From contig JAGOOG010000009.1 of assembly GCA_017992605.1 (NCBI GenBank), forward strand, positions 28,649-92,648: a stretch of 64,000 nucleotides of DNA, read 5' to 3'. Of the stretch, positions 27,929 to 36,733 are shown in pieces (position 1 is the stretch's first letter; each line of letters begins with the position of its first letter). The notes under the pieces were generated by a model that was not told the origin of the DNA, made no database searches, and saw only the letters and a list, made by a program, of their open reading frames with translations. A program made the position numbers and the translations under genes. This DNA comes from Deltaproteobacteria bacterium. Lineage in GTDB: Bacteria > Desulfobacterota > Desulfomonilia > UBA1062.

Positions 27929-29136
27929 CCCCAGATGATGTCATCCGCAGCGAATACGGGTCCATCGCGGCATACCCTCATGCTGCCGCCCTTCGTCTGC
28001 ACCACGCATCCGGCACAAGCCCCGAAGCCACAGGACATGTGCTCTTCGAGGGAGATCTCGCAGTAGGCCCCCTTCCGGGAGGCGAGTTTCGCTCCTGCTC
28101 GAAGCATCCCTTCGGGACCACAGGCATAGATCACAATCTCTTCGCCGACGGTTGACCCTCCGAGAACGAAGTCCAGGGCATCTGTTGCCAGACCCTTCCG
28201 GCCGCAGGAACCGTCTTCCGTCATGACGACTGTCCGTGTGTTCGGAATGGATGTCACTCTCTCCAGGAGGGGCAGTTCACGCTTCGTCCTCGCCCCGATG
28301 ATGAACGTGCCGTTTCCCATTCTCTCTGCAAGGGCAAGTACCGGCGGAAGTCCTGTCCCACCCGCCATGTAAATCACGTGGTCTCCAGTCCTTCTCGTAA
28401 ATCCCTTTCCCAGCGGTCCGAGAACCTTGACACGTTCACCGGCACGTTTCGCCGCGAGCAGTTCCGTTCCTGTACCCTTGACCCTGTACAGCAGCTCCAC
28501 CTCATCGCTCGTCTGCCCGAGAACCGCCAGAGGCCTTCGGAGAAAAGGCTCACTGCCCCAGCTTACCTGCACCATCGCGAACTGTCCCGGTACAGCCTGG
28601 GGAAGACCGCCTTCAAGCACGAGATGGTACGTCTTCTCCGCCACCTCGATATTGCGCACGACCGTGCACGTCATGTCAAGGGGTCCCCTCGCCTTCAGAT
28701 CCTTCACCATGATCTCCGCATCCTCTTTCGTGTCCGAATAATACCCCCGCCAGGTGCTCACGTGTGAAAAGCCTATGGACGCGTACAGTGACCGTGCCGG
28801 CTTGTTGGACTTCCTCACCTCGAGCACTGCACATACCTTGTCGATGGCAACGGATTGACTGATTATGTCCTGAATGAGTCTCTTTCCGATTCCCTTTTCC
28901 CTGTATCCCGGACGGACCGCCAGGTTCAGTATGTGTACCATGGACGACAAACACAGCGCGAAACAATACCCCACCAGGGTATCTCCTTCGAAGACGAGGG
29001 CGGAAAGGCAACGCTTGTCTTCCAGCGTCGTCGCGAAGGTCTGTGTGTCCCAAGGGGAAGGAAAGGACATGCGCTCTATGGCGGCGACCTCTGCAATGTC
29101 CTCCGGAAGGGCAGCGCGGACTGTTAGAGCATCCAT
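27925..29136 (-). CDS. RimI-type N-acetyltransferase fused to PyrK (dihydroorotate dehydrogenase electron-transfer subunit)
   Basis: A single 403-codon frame. Residues 1 to about 150 are a GNAT protein of the RimI kind (VRAALPEDIAEVAAIERMSFPSPW, acetyl-CoA motif RPGYREKGIGKRLIQ, LYASIGFSHVSTWRGYY), which acetylates N-terminal Ala of S18. From about residue 155 (Met codon 28672-28674) it is PyrK: FAD-binding RRPLAVLG, NAD-binding AGGTGLPPVLALAE, and 2Fe-2S cysteines in HMSCGFGACAGC...CRDGPVF. No stop separates the halves. A GAGGGG lies 11 bases before the internal Met, so a separate PyrK could also be made. It overlaps the PTS IIC gene by 13 bp. Confidence 0.9.
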   Translation of the reverse strand: MDALTVRAALPEDIAEVAAIERMSFPSPWDTQTFATTLEDKRCLSALVFEGDTLVGYCFALCLSSMVHILNLAVRPGYREKGIGKRLIQDIISQSVAIDKVCAVLEVRKSNKPARSLYASIGFSHVSTWRGYYSDTKEDAEIMVKDLKARGPLDMTCTVVRNIEVAEKTYHLVLEGGLPQAVPGQFAMVQVSWGSEPFLRRPLAVLGQTSDEVELLYRVKGTGTELLAAKRAGERVKVLGPLGKGFTRRTGDHVIYMAGGTGLPPVLALAERMGNGTFIIGARTKRELPLLERVTSIPNTRTVVMTEDGSCGRKGLATDALDFVLGGSTVGEEIVIYACGPEGMLRAGAKLASRKGAYCEISLEEHMSCGFGACAGCVVQTKGGSMRVCRDGPVFAADDIIWG

Positions 29137-29798
29137 GTGAGCACAAGCACCAGGACGAGGCCCAGAGCGAACATGCCGGCATGTGACTTCCTCGGCATCT
29201 CCCGGGAAACGAGTGAAGCCAGGCCTATCATCACGCAGGCAAAGGGCACGATCGACAGTGCGGTTATCAAATTATCGGGAATGATCGTCCTGACAAGGGA
29301 AGAGACCCAACCCAGGACGAACGTGCAGAAACCGAGCAGCACCAGGGCCATGACGAAGGCCCTGGAGACCGCCTTGATCAAGGCCTGTGACACCTCCCTC
29401 TCCCCCGTGTTTGCCTGGTGGGCTATGACCCCCTCGTTCATGGTCCTCAGTCGCATGTCCAGAGCCCTGCCCGCGAGAGAGCAGGGCAGGCTCAGGAGGA
29501 CTGACAGACCGGCGGCAGCTGCGGGCGAGGCCCATGATGCGGTCATGACGGCTACCGGCACAGCGACCGCTGTGCAGAAGCTCTCGTCGTTGGGCAGATA
29601 CGCGCCCACGGGCGGAGAATTGAGCCACAGGAGCTCGAGGGAAACGCCGACGAGGATGCCTGTTCTCATGTCTCCCATGACAAGTCCGATGAGCGGCCCC
29701 ATGATCATGGGCCTGCTGACCATGAACTGGAACACAAACACCCTGTCCATCCACAGGACCGCCCCGGCAAGCACTCCGAAAAAACAGGCCGTCATCAT
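29124..29798 (-). CDS. PTS mannose/fructose/sorbose family, IIC component
   Basis: An integral membrane protein of 224 residues with the EIIC-sor type segments MGPLIGLVMGDMRTGILVGVSLELLWL and VGAYLPNDESFCTAVAVPVAVM. In full mannose-type systems IIC and IID together form the sugar channel. No IID gene lies in the window, so sugar import by this set alone is doubtful. Its start overlaps the IIB stop by 4 bp. Confidence 0.85.
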   Translation of the reverse strand: MMTACFFGVLAGAVLWMDRVFVFQFMVSRPMIMGPLIGLVMGDMRTGILVGVSLELLWLNSPPVGAYLPNDESFCTAVAVPVAVMTASWASPAAAAGLSVLLSLPCSLAGRALDMRLRTMNEGVIAHQANTGEREVSQALIKAVSRAFVMALVLLGFCTFVLGWVSSLVRTIIPDNLITALSIVPFACVMIGLASLVSREMPRKSHAGMFALGLVLVLVLTWML

Positions 29799-30283
29799 GG
29801 TTCCACCATATCAAGAATGGACCTCATGTCAATACAGCGCTCACGGGGAACGGATTGCAGCGTCACCTCAACTCCCTTCTCTATCAGTTCCCTGACAAGA
29901 CGGAGGTCTTCTCGATCAACCCATACCGAATAGGAAACCTGCCTGGAATCCGTCATGGATTTGTTGTTCCCTATGTTGAGCCTCTTGAACGGGAAACCCG
30001 CAGCGAACAGGCGGTGTGCGTCCTTGATGGTGGACACGATGACCAGGGTCCGTTTCTCGTTGAATTCGCAGTCTGCGGTCATCCGTCCCGCATCGTCAAG
30101 ACTGACGATCCTGAGCCTGATCCTTTCAGGTATGGCCATGGACATGATGGTCTTCTGTATCTGGTCGCCCGCGAGTTCGTCGTTGGCGACAACGACACCC
30201 TGGGCATTCAGGTGGGGGATCCATGATTCGAGAATCTGCCCGTGAATGAATCTGTCATCCACCCTGACGAGCAACACGTTCAT
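29795..30283 (-). CDS. PTS mannose/fructose/sorbose family, IIB component
   Basis: A 162-residue cytoplasmic phosphocarrier. The N-terminal motif LVRVDDRFIHGQILESWIP holds the phosphorylated His (residue 14), and the conserved VVANDELAGD follows. It takes phosphate from IIA and normally hands it to the sugar. Overlapping stop/start junctions on both sides place it in a tight IIA-IIB-IIC unit. Confidence 0.9.
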   Translation of the reverse strand: MNVLLVRVDDRFIHGQILESWIPHLNAQGVVVANDELAGDQIQKTIMSMAIPERIRLRIVSLDDAGRMTADCEFNEKRTLVIVSTIKDAHRLFAAGFPFKRLNIGNNKSMTDSRQVSYSVWVDREDLRLVRELIEKGVEVTLQSVPRERCIDMRSILDMVEP

Positions 30284-30693
30284 TTTTCGGCCACATTCGT
30301 TGCGAGGATCTCTGACGCGATATGGATGTTCTTCGACCCGCCCTCCTTGAGCACGCGTGCGAGTTCGAAGATATCCTTCCCTTTTCTTTTGGTGAGCGCA
30401 GTGATCACCATGGGCAGGTTCACACCGGTGATGACTTCGATCTTTCCGTTTTCCAGAAAGGAAAGGCTGATGTTGGACGGGGTCCCGCCGAACATGTCCG
30501 TGAGAATGATGATGCCCTCTCCCCTGTTCACCTCTTTGATGGAGTTCTTCAGAAGCTTGCGCAGGTCATCCACATCCGTACCCTGTGTAAAGGAGCACGA
30601 TTTGAAAGCCTCGGTAGGGCCGACAATCATCCGTGCAGTGTCTTCGAATGCGCTCGCAAGATCTCCATGAGCAACGACGATGATTCCCACCAT
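30280..30693 (-). CDS. PTS mannose family, IIA component
   Basis: A 137-residue EIIA-man type protein. The phosphorylated His is residue 9 (IIVVAHGDLA). The conserved ILTDMFGGTPSNISLSF and ITGVNLPMVITAL segments are present. It receives phosphate from HPr. It lies 14 bp behind rapZ; rapZ with EIIA is a common regulatory pairing in Proteobacteria, suggesting nutrient sensing rather than bulk sugar transport. Confidence 0.92.
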   Translation of the reverse strand: MVGIIVVAHGDLASAFEDTARMIVGPTEAFKSCSFTQGTDVDDLRKLLKNSIKEVNRGEGIIILTDMFGGTPSNISLSFLENGKIEVITGVNLPMVITALTKRKGKDIFELARVLKEGGSKNIHIASEILATNVAEK

Positions 30694-30707
30694 AGTTCAA
30701 GCCCTCC

Positions 30708-31577
30708 TCACGAGATGTCACGATGCTTTATCCTGCTTGGATACCCGGCATCCTCGATCGCCTGTCTGACCTCTTCTGCGATTGCCACCGATCTGTGTCT
30801 GCCGCCCGTGCACCCTATGGCGATGTTCAGATATGACCTGCCCTCCTTCTTGCAGAGAGGCAGGATGAATTCTATGAGGTCCTTGAATTTCTGAAGAAAC
30901 CGCTCGTAGGTCTCAAAAGATCGCAGGTATTCCTTCACCTCGACGTCCGATCCCGTCTTGCCCTTGAGATGGTCGACAAAATGGGGATTCGGGAGGAATC
31001 TGACATCCATGACGATATCGGAGTCCATGGGGATGCCTTTCTTGAATCCGAAGGAACTTACCTCGATGTACATGTCCCTGGATTTGTCTTCGGTGGAGAC
31101 TATCTCCTTGATCCTGGCCGCTAGTTCGTGAACATTCAGCTGGGATGTGTTCACGATGAAATCGGCTATTCCCCTCAAGGGTGCAAAGAGATCCATCTCC
31201 GCCTCTATGGCGTCGAGGAGATTCGGGTACTGATCACTCAGAGGATGCCTGCGCCTTGTCTCCTTGTAACGATTCAGAAGGTGTTCCTTGCTCGATTCGA
31301 GAAAGATGAGACGGACATTCTCGGTCAGGCGCCTCATCTGTGAAATGATGGACGGAACCCTCTGGACGAGCAATGGCGCACCCGCACGCGCATCCATACA
31401 TATGCAGACCTTGTGTATGGTGAACGATGCAGAATCATAGAGCTCGAGGAACTTGTTCACGAGGCCTATGGGCATGTTGTCCATGCAGAAAAAGCCTTCA
31501 TCCTCGATGGTCTTGAGGGCCGTCGTTTTTCCCGAGCCGGAAAGGCCCGTTATAAAGAGAATGAAAACATTCTTCAT
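30708..31577 (-). CDS. rapZ: RNase adapter protein RapZ (YvcJ family)
   Basis: A P-loop nucleotide-binding protein, 289 residues. The Walker A motif is GLSGSGKTTAL and is followed by CMDNMPIGL. The C-terminal RNA-binding part has YLNIAIGCTGGRHRSVAIAEEV, the family hallmark. In E. coli it guides RNase E to the sRNA GlmZ and so controls amino-sugar synthesis; hfq is also present here. It is the first gene of the long minus-strand run. Confidence 0.93.
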   Translation of the reverse strand: MKNVFILFITGLSGSGKTTALKTIEDEGFFCMDNMPIGLVNKFLELYDSASFTIHKVCICMDARAGAPLLVQRVPSIISQMRRLTENVRLIFLESSKEHLLNRYKETRRRHPLSDQYPNLLDAIEAEMDLFAPLRGIADFIVNTSQLNVHELAARIKEIVSTEDKSRDMYIEVSSFGFKKGIPMDSDIVMDVRFLPNPHFVDHLKGKTGSDVEVKEYLRSFETYERFLQKFKDLIEFILPLCKKEGRSYLNIAIGCTGGRHRSVAIAEEVRQAIEDAGYPSRIKHRDIS

Positions 31578-31681
31578 GGATTCACTCTACCCGATAGCAA
31601 GGGCTCTTAATCAGGCAGTCTTCTGCCCGGTTTATGACAGTATTGTTTTCATGAAGTCCGCAACCTCACGCGTGTCGGTTC

Positions 31682-31710
31682 TAGATATAACTCATTTGGA
31701 TATCTGTCAA
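31682..31710 (-). promoter_or_regulatory. Candidate promoter for the rapZ operon
   Basis: On the minus strand TTGACA (a perfect -35 box, 31705-31710) is followed 17 bp later by TATCTA, a poor -10 box; TATATC at a 15-bp spacing is an alternative. It lies about 105-130 bp upstream of the rapZ start. Confidence 0.35.
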
Positions 31711-31851
31711 TGCGCATATTCTCCCGGGAACATGCCTCCCGTGGTAGCCATGCGACACTATGTAAGGACCGTCATCCCGCTGCACCCTCCGGTTATCGAA
31801 TATGAACAGGACCATGGTATGGGGAATGCCCTCTGTCCTGAAGACTTCCCA

Positions 31852-31879
31852 TAAAGATTAATCCTTGAATTTCCGATTG
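31852..31879 (+). promoter_or_regulatory. Candidate sigma-28-type promoter for the chemotaxis operon
   Basis: TAAA, 16-base spacer, TCCGATTG. The flagellar/chemotaxis sigma-28 consensus is TAAA-N15-GCCGATAA, so the core CCGAT is kept and the spacer is one base long. It lies about 60 bp upstream of the first gene. Confidence 0.3.
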
Positions 31880-31940
31880 ATGACACGAGGGATGGTATAT
31901 CCTCGAACCATAAAGACGGGTCGCCTCAAGGAGGTAGTGT

Positions 31941-32249
31941 ATGGATGTGGCCACAAGGATATCGGGCGATACCTTGTACGTGAAGATCTCAGGGCCAGTA
32001 GACACCCCTGCGGCAGAGATACTGCGTACGGAACTCAACAAGATCGCCTCGCAGAAGCCCCAGAAGGTCGTCATGGACCTTTCAACGGTACCTACCATGG
32101 GCTCCTCTGGTATCGGCAAGATCCTCATGTTCTTCAAGAGCCTCGACGGAGCCAAGGCCAGTTTCGAGATCAAGGGGATTCACGAGAATCTCTTCAACAT
32201 ATTCAAGGCAGTGAAGCTCGACAAGCTCTTTCCCATATCGTTGAGGTAA
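31941..32249 (+). CDS. STAS-domain anti-anti-sigma-factor-like protein (1)
   Basis: A 102-residue single STAS domain. STAS proteins of this type are phosphorylated by RsbW-like kinases and dephosphorylated by PP2C phosphatases in partner switching. The phosphorylation motif is kept: PTMGSSGIGKIL, with Ser55 at the position equivalent to SpoIIAA Ser58. Start ATG 31941 follows AAGGAGG. It opens the chemotaxis operon whose last gene (39797-41959) encodes the matching kinase/phosphatase domains. Confidence 0.85.
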   Translation: MDVATRISGDTLYVKISGPVDTPAAEILRTELNKIASQKPQKVVMDLSTVPTMGSSGIGKILMFFKSLDGAKASFEIKGIHENLFNIFKAVKLDKLFPISLR

Positions 32250-32254
32250 GGATC

Positions 32255-32551
32255 ATGCAAATCACTGTGGACAGCGCGGGCGTGATACACTTCAAAGGAA
32301 ATCTGGTGGTTTCGACTATCGAAAACGTCCATTCAACCCTTGAGTCGCTCCTCGAAAGGTCTTCCCGGGTCGTGACATTGGACCTCAGCGGCGTAAATGA
32401 GATAGACATCGCCGGGCTTCAGCTGCTCTACTCTCTCAAGATGACGTTTGAAACAGACGGTGCCTTGCGCATACGTGCCTTCAGTCCCACCATTGGGGAC
32501 ATCCTCGGCGCCTCGGGCTTCGGCATCGCCCTGAAGGAGGCCCTGCCATGA
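32255..32551 (+). CDS. STAS-domain protein (2), phosphosite-altered
   Basis: A 98-residue STAS domain (VVSTIENVHSTLESLL, VVTLDLSGVNEIDIAGLQLLYSL). At the phosphorylation position the sequence is EIDIAGLQ, so Ser/Thr is replaced by Ile52 and classical phosphorylation looks impossible. It starts five bases after STAS 1 and overlaps cheY by ATGA. It may be a constitutively active partner, or a scaffold for CheA; both are inference. Confidence 0.82.
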   Translation: MQITVDSAGVIHFKGNLVVSTIENVHSTLESLLERSSRVVTLDLSGVNEIDIAGLQLLYSLKMTFETDGALRIRAFSPTIGDILGASGFGIALKEALP

Positions 32552-32928
32552 TCAGGAAGAAGATCCTCGTGGTGGACGACTCGGCCACACTGAGGGCTTC
32601 GGTCAATTACACGCTGAGGGCCGCCGGGTTCGAGACCGTCAACGCCGTCAACGGAGCGGACGGTCTCGAGAAACTCTCTGAGGCACATAGACAGGGTGAT
32701 GTGATAGGCATGATCATCAGCGACATCAACATGCCGGTCATGGACGGCATCACCTTTATCAAAGAGGTGAAGAAGACACCGTTCAGGTTCCTTCCGATTC
32801 TCGTGCTCACCACCGAATCCCAGGAGGAGATGAAGCTCAAGGGCAAGCAGGCGGGTGCATCCGGCTGGCTCGTGAAGCCGTTTAAACCGGAACAACTGGT
32901 CTATGTCACGAAAAAATTCATGAGGTAA
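32548..32928 (+). CDS. cheY: CheY-type response regulator
   Basis: A 126-residue stand-alone receiver. The acidic pair is in LVVDDS (Asp10-Asp11), the phosphorylation site is Asp59 (IISDINMPVMDG), the conserved Thr is in LVLTTES, and the switch Lys is in WLVKPF. It is placed directly before cheA, which presumably phosphorylates it; phospho-CheY normally acts on the flagellar switch or a pilus motor. Confidence 0.93.
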   Translation: MIRKKILVVDDSATLRASVNYTLRAAGFETVNAVNGADGLEKLSEAHRQGDVIGMIISDINMPVMDGITFIKEVKKTPFRFLPILVLTTESQEEMKLKGKQAGASGWLVKPFKPEQLVYVTKKFMR

Positions 32929-32931
32929 GCC

Positions 32932-35025
32932 ATGGCAATGGATGAACTCGTCAAGGTATTCATGGAAGAGAGTGAGGATGAGATCCGCGAGCTGGAAACC
33001 GGCCTCATCAAGCTTGAGGAAGAAAGCGGCGACGAAGACACCATCAACAGGGTCTTCCGGGCAGCACACACCATCAAGGGCTCCGCCGGCCTGGTGGGGT
33101 TCGAGAACGTCAGCAACTATACCCACACCATAGAGAACATCCTGGACAGGATACGGAAGAAGGAATTGAGCGTTACGAAGAAGCTCATCACCACCCTGCT
33201 CGAATCGGTGGACTTCCTCAAGAGAATGATCGCTGCAGGTAGTGAGGGAGAGGAAATCGACGACCACGAGGTTGAGAAATCGACGGGTCTGCTCAAACGC
33301 TTCGCCGGGGTCGCGCCAGGTACAGGAGAACAGCCGGTGGGCCAGATCAGGACGGCGGACAAGACCGGAGACAAGGTACTCTCCATAAACATGAAATTCA
33401 GATCCGACATTCTGACCACCGGGCAGGACCCGATCATGCTCATCCGGGAACTCAGGGAACTAGGCGAGATCCTCGAATCACGGGCGTTCACGGGTGTAAT
33501 ACCCGATTTCTACAACCTGTCACCGACAATCTGCTATACATCCTGGGAGGTGATCCTCCGGACGACCAAGCCGCTCTCGGACATACACAACGTCTTCATC
33601 TTCGTCATGGATGAGAACGACATCACCATAGTCGACATATCGTCACAGTACAAGGGGGGAGTCGACCTCACCCTCGCAGAGAAGCCCATTGGCGAGATTC
33701 TGGTGGAGAAAGGCCTTGTCAAGGAAGATGACGTCCTCGAGGCGCTCAAGGAACACAAGACCACGGGTCAAGCGCTGGTTGAGAAGGGCAAAATATCCAG
33801 GGAAGCGGTGGAGAAGATGGCCCTGGCCCAGGCGCAAAGCAGGAAGATCACCAAGTCGGCAACCATACGGGTCGACACCGACAAGCTGGACAAACTCGTG
33901 AACCTGGTCGGAGAGATGGTCATATCCGTGGCACGCATGACCCAGTGTGCGAGTGAAGTCACGGATTCGTCTCTGTCGCGTACCCTGCAGGGCGCGACAT
34001 CGGCCCTGGAAAGGATCTCGCGGGATCTGCAGGAACAGGTCATGCGGGTCAGGATGGTGCCCGTCGAAGGGACCTTCAACCGTTTTCGCAGGGTGGTCAG
34101 GGACATGTCCTTCGAACTCGGCAAAAAGATAGAGATCAGAATGAGCGGTACCGAGACGGAGCTCGACAAGAACGTCATAGAACAGATCAGCGACCCGCTG
34201 AAACACATGATCCGCAACTCCATTGACCATGGCATCGAATCCCCCGAGGAACGGCGTCGTCTCGGCAAGCCTGAGGTCGGAACCATCTGGCTCAAGGCAT
34301 TCCAGAGAGAGGGGAACATCTTCATCGAGATATCAGACGACGGCAAGGGCATAGACAAGAAGAAGGTCCTTGCCAAGGCTATCGAAAAGGGCCAGGCGGA
34401 ACAGGGAAGATCTTATTCCGAAAAGGAGATCTTCGACATGCTCTTCGCCCCGGGCCTCTCCACTGCCGAGAAGGTGAGCGAGCTCTCGGGCAGAGGGGTA
34501 GGTATGGATGTGGTGAAGCGCAATATCGAGGATCTCAGGGGAAGCGTCGAGATATCCTCGGAGGAGGGCAAGGGCTCCACCTTCAGGGTGAAGCTGCCGC
34601 TCACGCTGGCGATCATAGACGGCATGATGGTCAAGGTTGGCGATGAGGTGCTCACCATCCCCCTGGCCGTCATAGACAAGTCCGTCCGGCCATCGAAGAC
34701 CGAGATCAAGACCGTCGAGGGCAAAGGCGAGCTCGTGGACATACGGGGTGATTATCTCCCCCTGGTCCGTCTCTACGACCTCTTTAAACTCCCCACGGAA
34801 AAGACCGATCCAACCCAGGCCCTTGTCGTGGTGCTGCACGGGGTGGATAGCAGGTTCGGCATCCTGGTGGACGACGTGATGGGTCAGACCCAGGCGGTCA
34901 TAAAGAGCATCGACAAGAACTTCAAGAAGATCGAGGGGACCTCCGGCGCGACCATACTGGGCAACGGCAGGGTCTCACTCATACTGGACGTGCACAGCAT
35001 CGAGCGGATGGCATTCCTGGCCTAG
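32932..35025 (+). CDS. cheA: Chemotaxis histidine kinase CheA
   Basis: A 697-residue kinase. The N-terminal HPt domain has His46 (RAAHTIKGSAGL). The dimerisation helices are TDKLDKLVNLVGEMVISVARM. The ATPase domain has N box HMIRNSIDHGIE, G1 ISDDGKGID, G2 GRGVGMDVV and GKGSTFRVKLPLTLAI. The C-terminal CheW-like domain begins near IDGMMVKVGDEVLTIPL. Between HPt and dimerisation it has an unusual insert (about residues 130-300) with a MshEN-like repeat pair (IGEILVEKGLVKEDDVLEAL; QALVEKGKISREAVEKMAL). Confidence 0.95.
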   Translation: MAMDELVKVFMEESEDEIRELETGLIKLEEESGDEDTINRVFRAAHTIKGSAGLVGFENVSNYTHTIENILDRIRKKELSVTKKLITTLLESVDFLKRMIAAGSEGEEIDDHEVEKSTGLLKRFAGVAPGTGEQPVGQIRTADKTGDKVLSINMKFRSDILTTGQDPIMLIRELRELGEILESRAFTGVIPDFYNLSPTICYTSWEVILRTTKPLSDIHNVFIFVMDENDITIVDISSQYKGGVDLTLAEKPIGEILVEKGLVKEDDVLEALKEHKTTGQALVEKGKISREAVEKMALAQAQSRKITKSATIRVDTDKLDKLVNLVGEMVISVARMTQCASEVTDSSLSRTLQGATSALERISRDLQEQVMRVRMVPVEGTFNRFRRVVRDMSFELGKKIEIRMSGTETELDKNVIEQISDPLKHMIRNSIDHGIESPEERRRLGKPEVGTIWLKAFQREGNIFIEISDDGKGIDKKKVLAKAIEKGQAEQGRSYSEKEIFDMLFAPGLSTAEKVSELSGRGVGMDVVKRNIEDLRGSVEISSEEGKGSTFRVKLPLTLAIIDGMMVKVGDEVLTIPLAVIDKSVRPSKTEIKTVEGKGELVDIRGDYLPLVRLYDLFKLPTEKTDPTQALVVVLHGVDSRFGILVDDVMGQTQAVIKSIDKNFKKIEGTSGATILGNGRVSLILDVHSIERMAFLA

Positions 35026-35083
35026 GCACGAGGCATGAACCACGTCCGGACGATATGATACCAAACGCGGAGGAGATAGAATC

Positions 35084-36733
35084 ATGGCCATGAGATGGAA
35101 GCTTCGTGAAAGACTGACGGCATTGATCCTGGGTGCCTGCCTGATACCTCTGATCGTCGTCATCGTGTACGTGGGTGTCAGCATCAGCGGGCACCTGAAG
35201 GAGCAGGCGCAGGATTACCTCAAGGTCAAGGTGGAGGCCTTCGTCAGAATGGCGGAGATGAGGAGCGCCTCCATCGAGGGCAACCTGGATATCATCAAGG
35301 AGCAGCTCATAAGGTCTCTCAAGAACGACCTCATCCGTGAGGCGTCCAAGGAGAAGTACTTCGAAACCGGCTACCTGGTCATCTTCCAGCCGGATGGAAC
35401 ATGCATCTACCACCCCAAGGCCGAATTCCGCACCAATAAGACCCTCTACAACACCCACAACTGGGTCAAGAGTGCCGTGAACCAGAAGCAGGGACGGTTC
35501 AACTACAACTTCGACGGGATCAACAAGATCAGCTACCTTGCCTACATCAAACCTCTCGACTGGGTGGTATGGGCCGCTGTCCCGTCGTCCGAGGCCCTTG
35601 CGTCGGTCAGGGGCCTGCAGATCAAGATGCTCATCTTCCTGATCATAACCGCCATCGTGGTCGCCGGTCTAGGCATGCTCTTTGCCGGCAGGATAGCACG
35701 GAGGGCCCGTGACATCTCCACGAGCATGATGGACATCGCCCAGGGAGAGGCCGACCTGTCCAAGAGGCTGCCCGTTCTGTCAACCGACGAGGTCGGTGAT
35801 ATCGCCTCGTGGTTCAACACCTTTGTGGAGAACCTCGAGGACGTCATATCCAAGGTGAAACATTCATCCATCCAGGTCGACATGGCGACCAAGGAGGTCG
35901 CAGCAGGTGCCCAGGGCCTGTCCCAGGCCACCCAGCAACAGGCCTCAGCCATCGAAGAGGTCGCTGCAACCATCGAGGAAATGACCTCCTCCATCAAGCA
36001 TAACGCGGAGAACGCCACCGACGGGCGGCAGAAGGCCACCGACATGGTCCACATGGCGAACGCCAGTGGCGACGCGGCCCAGGAACTGGTCCGGGGCATG
36101 AGCGAAATATCCGATGCATCCAAGAAGATCGGCGATATCATCGTCACGGTCAACGAGGTCGCCTTTCAGACAAACCTCCTGGCGCTCAATGCGGCAGTCG
36201 AGGCGGCACGAGCCGGTGAACACGGCAAGGGATTCGCAGTCGTAGCAGAAGAAGTCCGCGCACTTGCCCAGCGGTCTGCTGAGGCAGCCCGCCAGATCAA
36301 GGTCCTCATCGAGGACACGGTCAACAAGATCGCCGCGGGCGATACCATGGTCAAGAAATCCGGCGAGTCTCTCGAACAGATCATTCGGCATATCCAGGAT
36401 CTCTCCCAGGTCATGGAGGAGATCGCGGCAGCATCGAGCGAACAGGCGACCGGCGTGGACGAATTGAACCGGGCCATTGCCCAGATCGACTCCACCACGC
36501 AGCAGAACGCATCGACGGTGGAAGAGCTTGCCTGCACCTCGGACAGCCTCAGCAAAGAGGCAAGAGAAGTGGCTGAAACCGTGGCACGGTTCAGGGTGAC
36601 TCGCGAGGCTGAAGCCCCCAGAATGAAAAGGAAGGCCCCGAAGAAGACGGAACCGACGGCAAAGCCTGTCCAGCCCAAGACCGTCCCTGCCTCACCCGAG
36701 ACCAAATTCGAAGACGATTTCGAGGAATTCTGA
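35084..36733 (+). CDS. Methyl-accepting chemotaxis protein
   Basis: A 549-residue transmembrane receptor. One N-terminal span (LTALILGACLIPLIVVIVYVGV) is followed by a periplasmic Cache-like sensor (TGYLVIFQPDGTCIYHPKAEF, ISYLAYIKPLDWVVWAAVPSSEA). A second span (MLIFLIITAIVVAGLGMLFAG), a HAMP domain, and a signalling domain with the hairpin tip EVAFQTNLLALNAAVEAARAGEHGKGFAVVAEEVR complete it. The acidic, Pro/Lys-rich C-terminal tail ends EDDFEEF, which may bind CheR/CheB. The ligand is unknown; Cache domains usually bind small organic acids or amino acids. Confidence 0.93.
   Translation: MAMRWKLRERLTALILGACLIPLIVVIVYVGVSISGHLKEQAQDYLKVKVEAFVRMAEMRSASIEGNLDIIKEQLIRSLKNDLIREASKEKYFETGYLVIFQPDGTCIYHPKAEFRTNKTLYNTHNWVKSAVNQKQGRFNYNFDGINKISYLAYIKPLDWVVWAAVPSSEALASVRGLQIKMLIFLIITAIVVAGLGMLFAGRIARRARDISTSMMDIAQGEADLSKRLPVLSTDEVGDIASWFNTFVENLEDVISKVKHSSIQVDMATKEVAAGAQGLSQATQQQASAIEEVAATIEEMTSSIKHNAENATDGRQKATDMVHMANASGDAAQELVRGMSEISDASKKIGDIIVTVNEVAFQTNLLALNAAVEAARAGEHGKGFAVVAEEVRALAQRSAEAARQIKVLIEDTVNKIAAGDTMVKKSGESLEQIIRHIQDLSQVMEEIAAASSEQATGVDELNRAIAQIDSTTQQNASTVEELACTSDSLSKEAREVAETVARFRVTREAEAPRMKRKAPKKTEPTAKPVQPKTVPASPETKFEDDFEEF

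Larger units (their letters stand above)
31578..31940. other. Intergenic region between rapZ and the chemotaxis operon
   Basis: A 363-bp divergent gap with no credible gene; short frames here have no start context or family likeness. It holds a candidate minus-strand promoter for rapZ (31682-31710) and a candidate sigma-28-type element for the chemotaxis operon (31852-31879). The AAGGAGG ribosome binding site of the first STAS gene lies at its right end. Confidence 0.6.
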
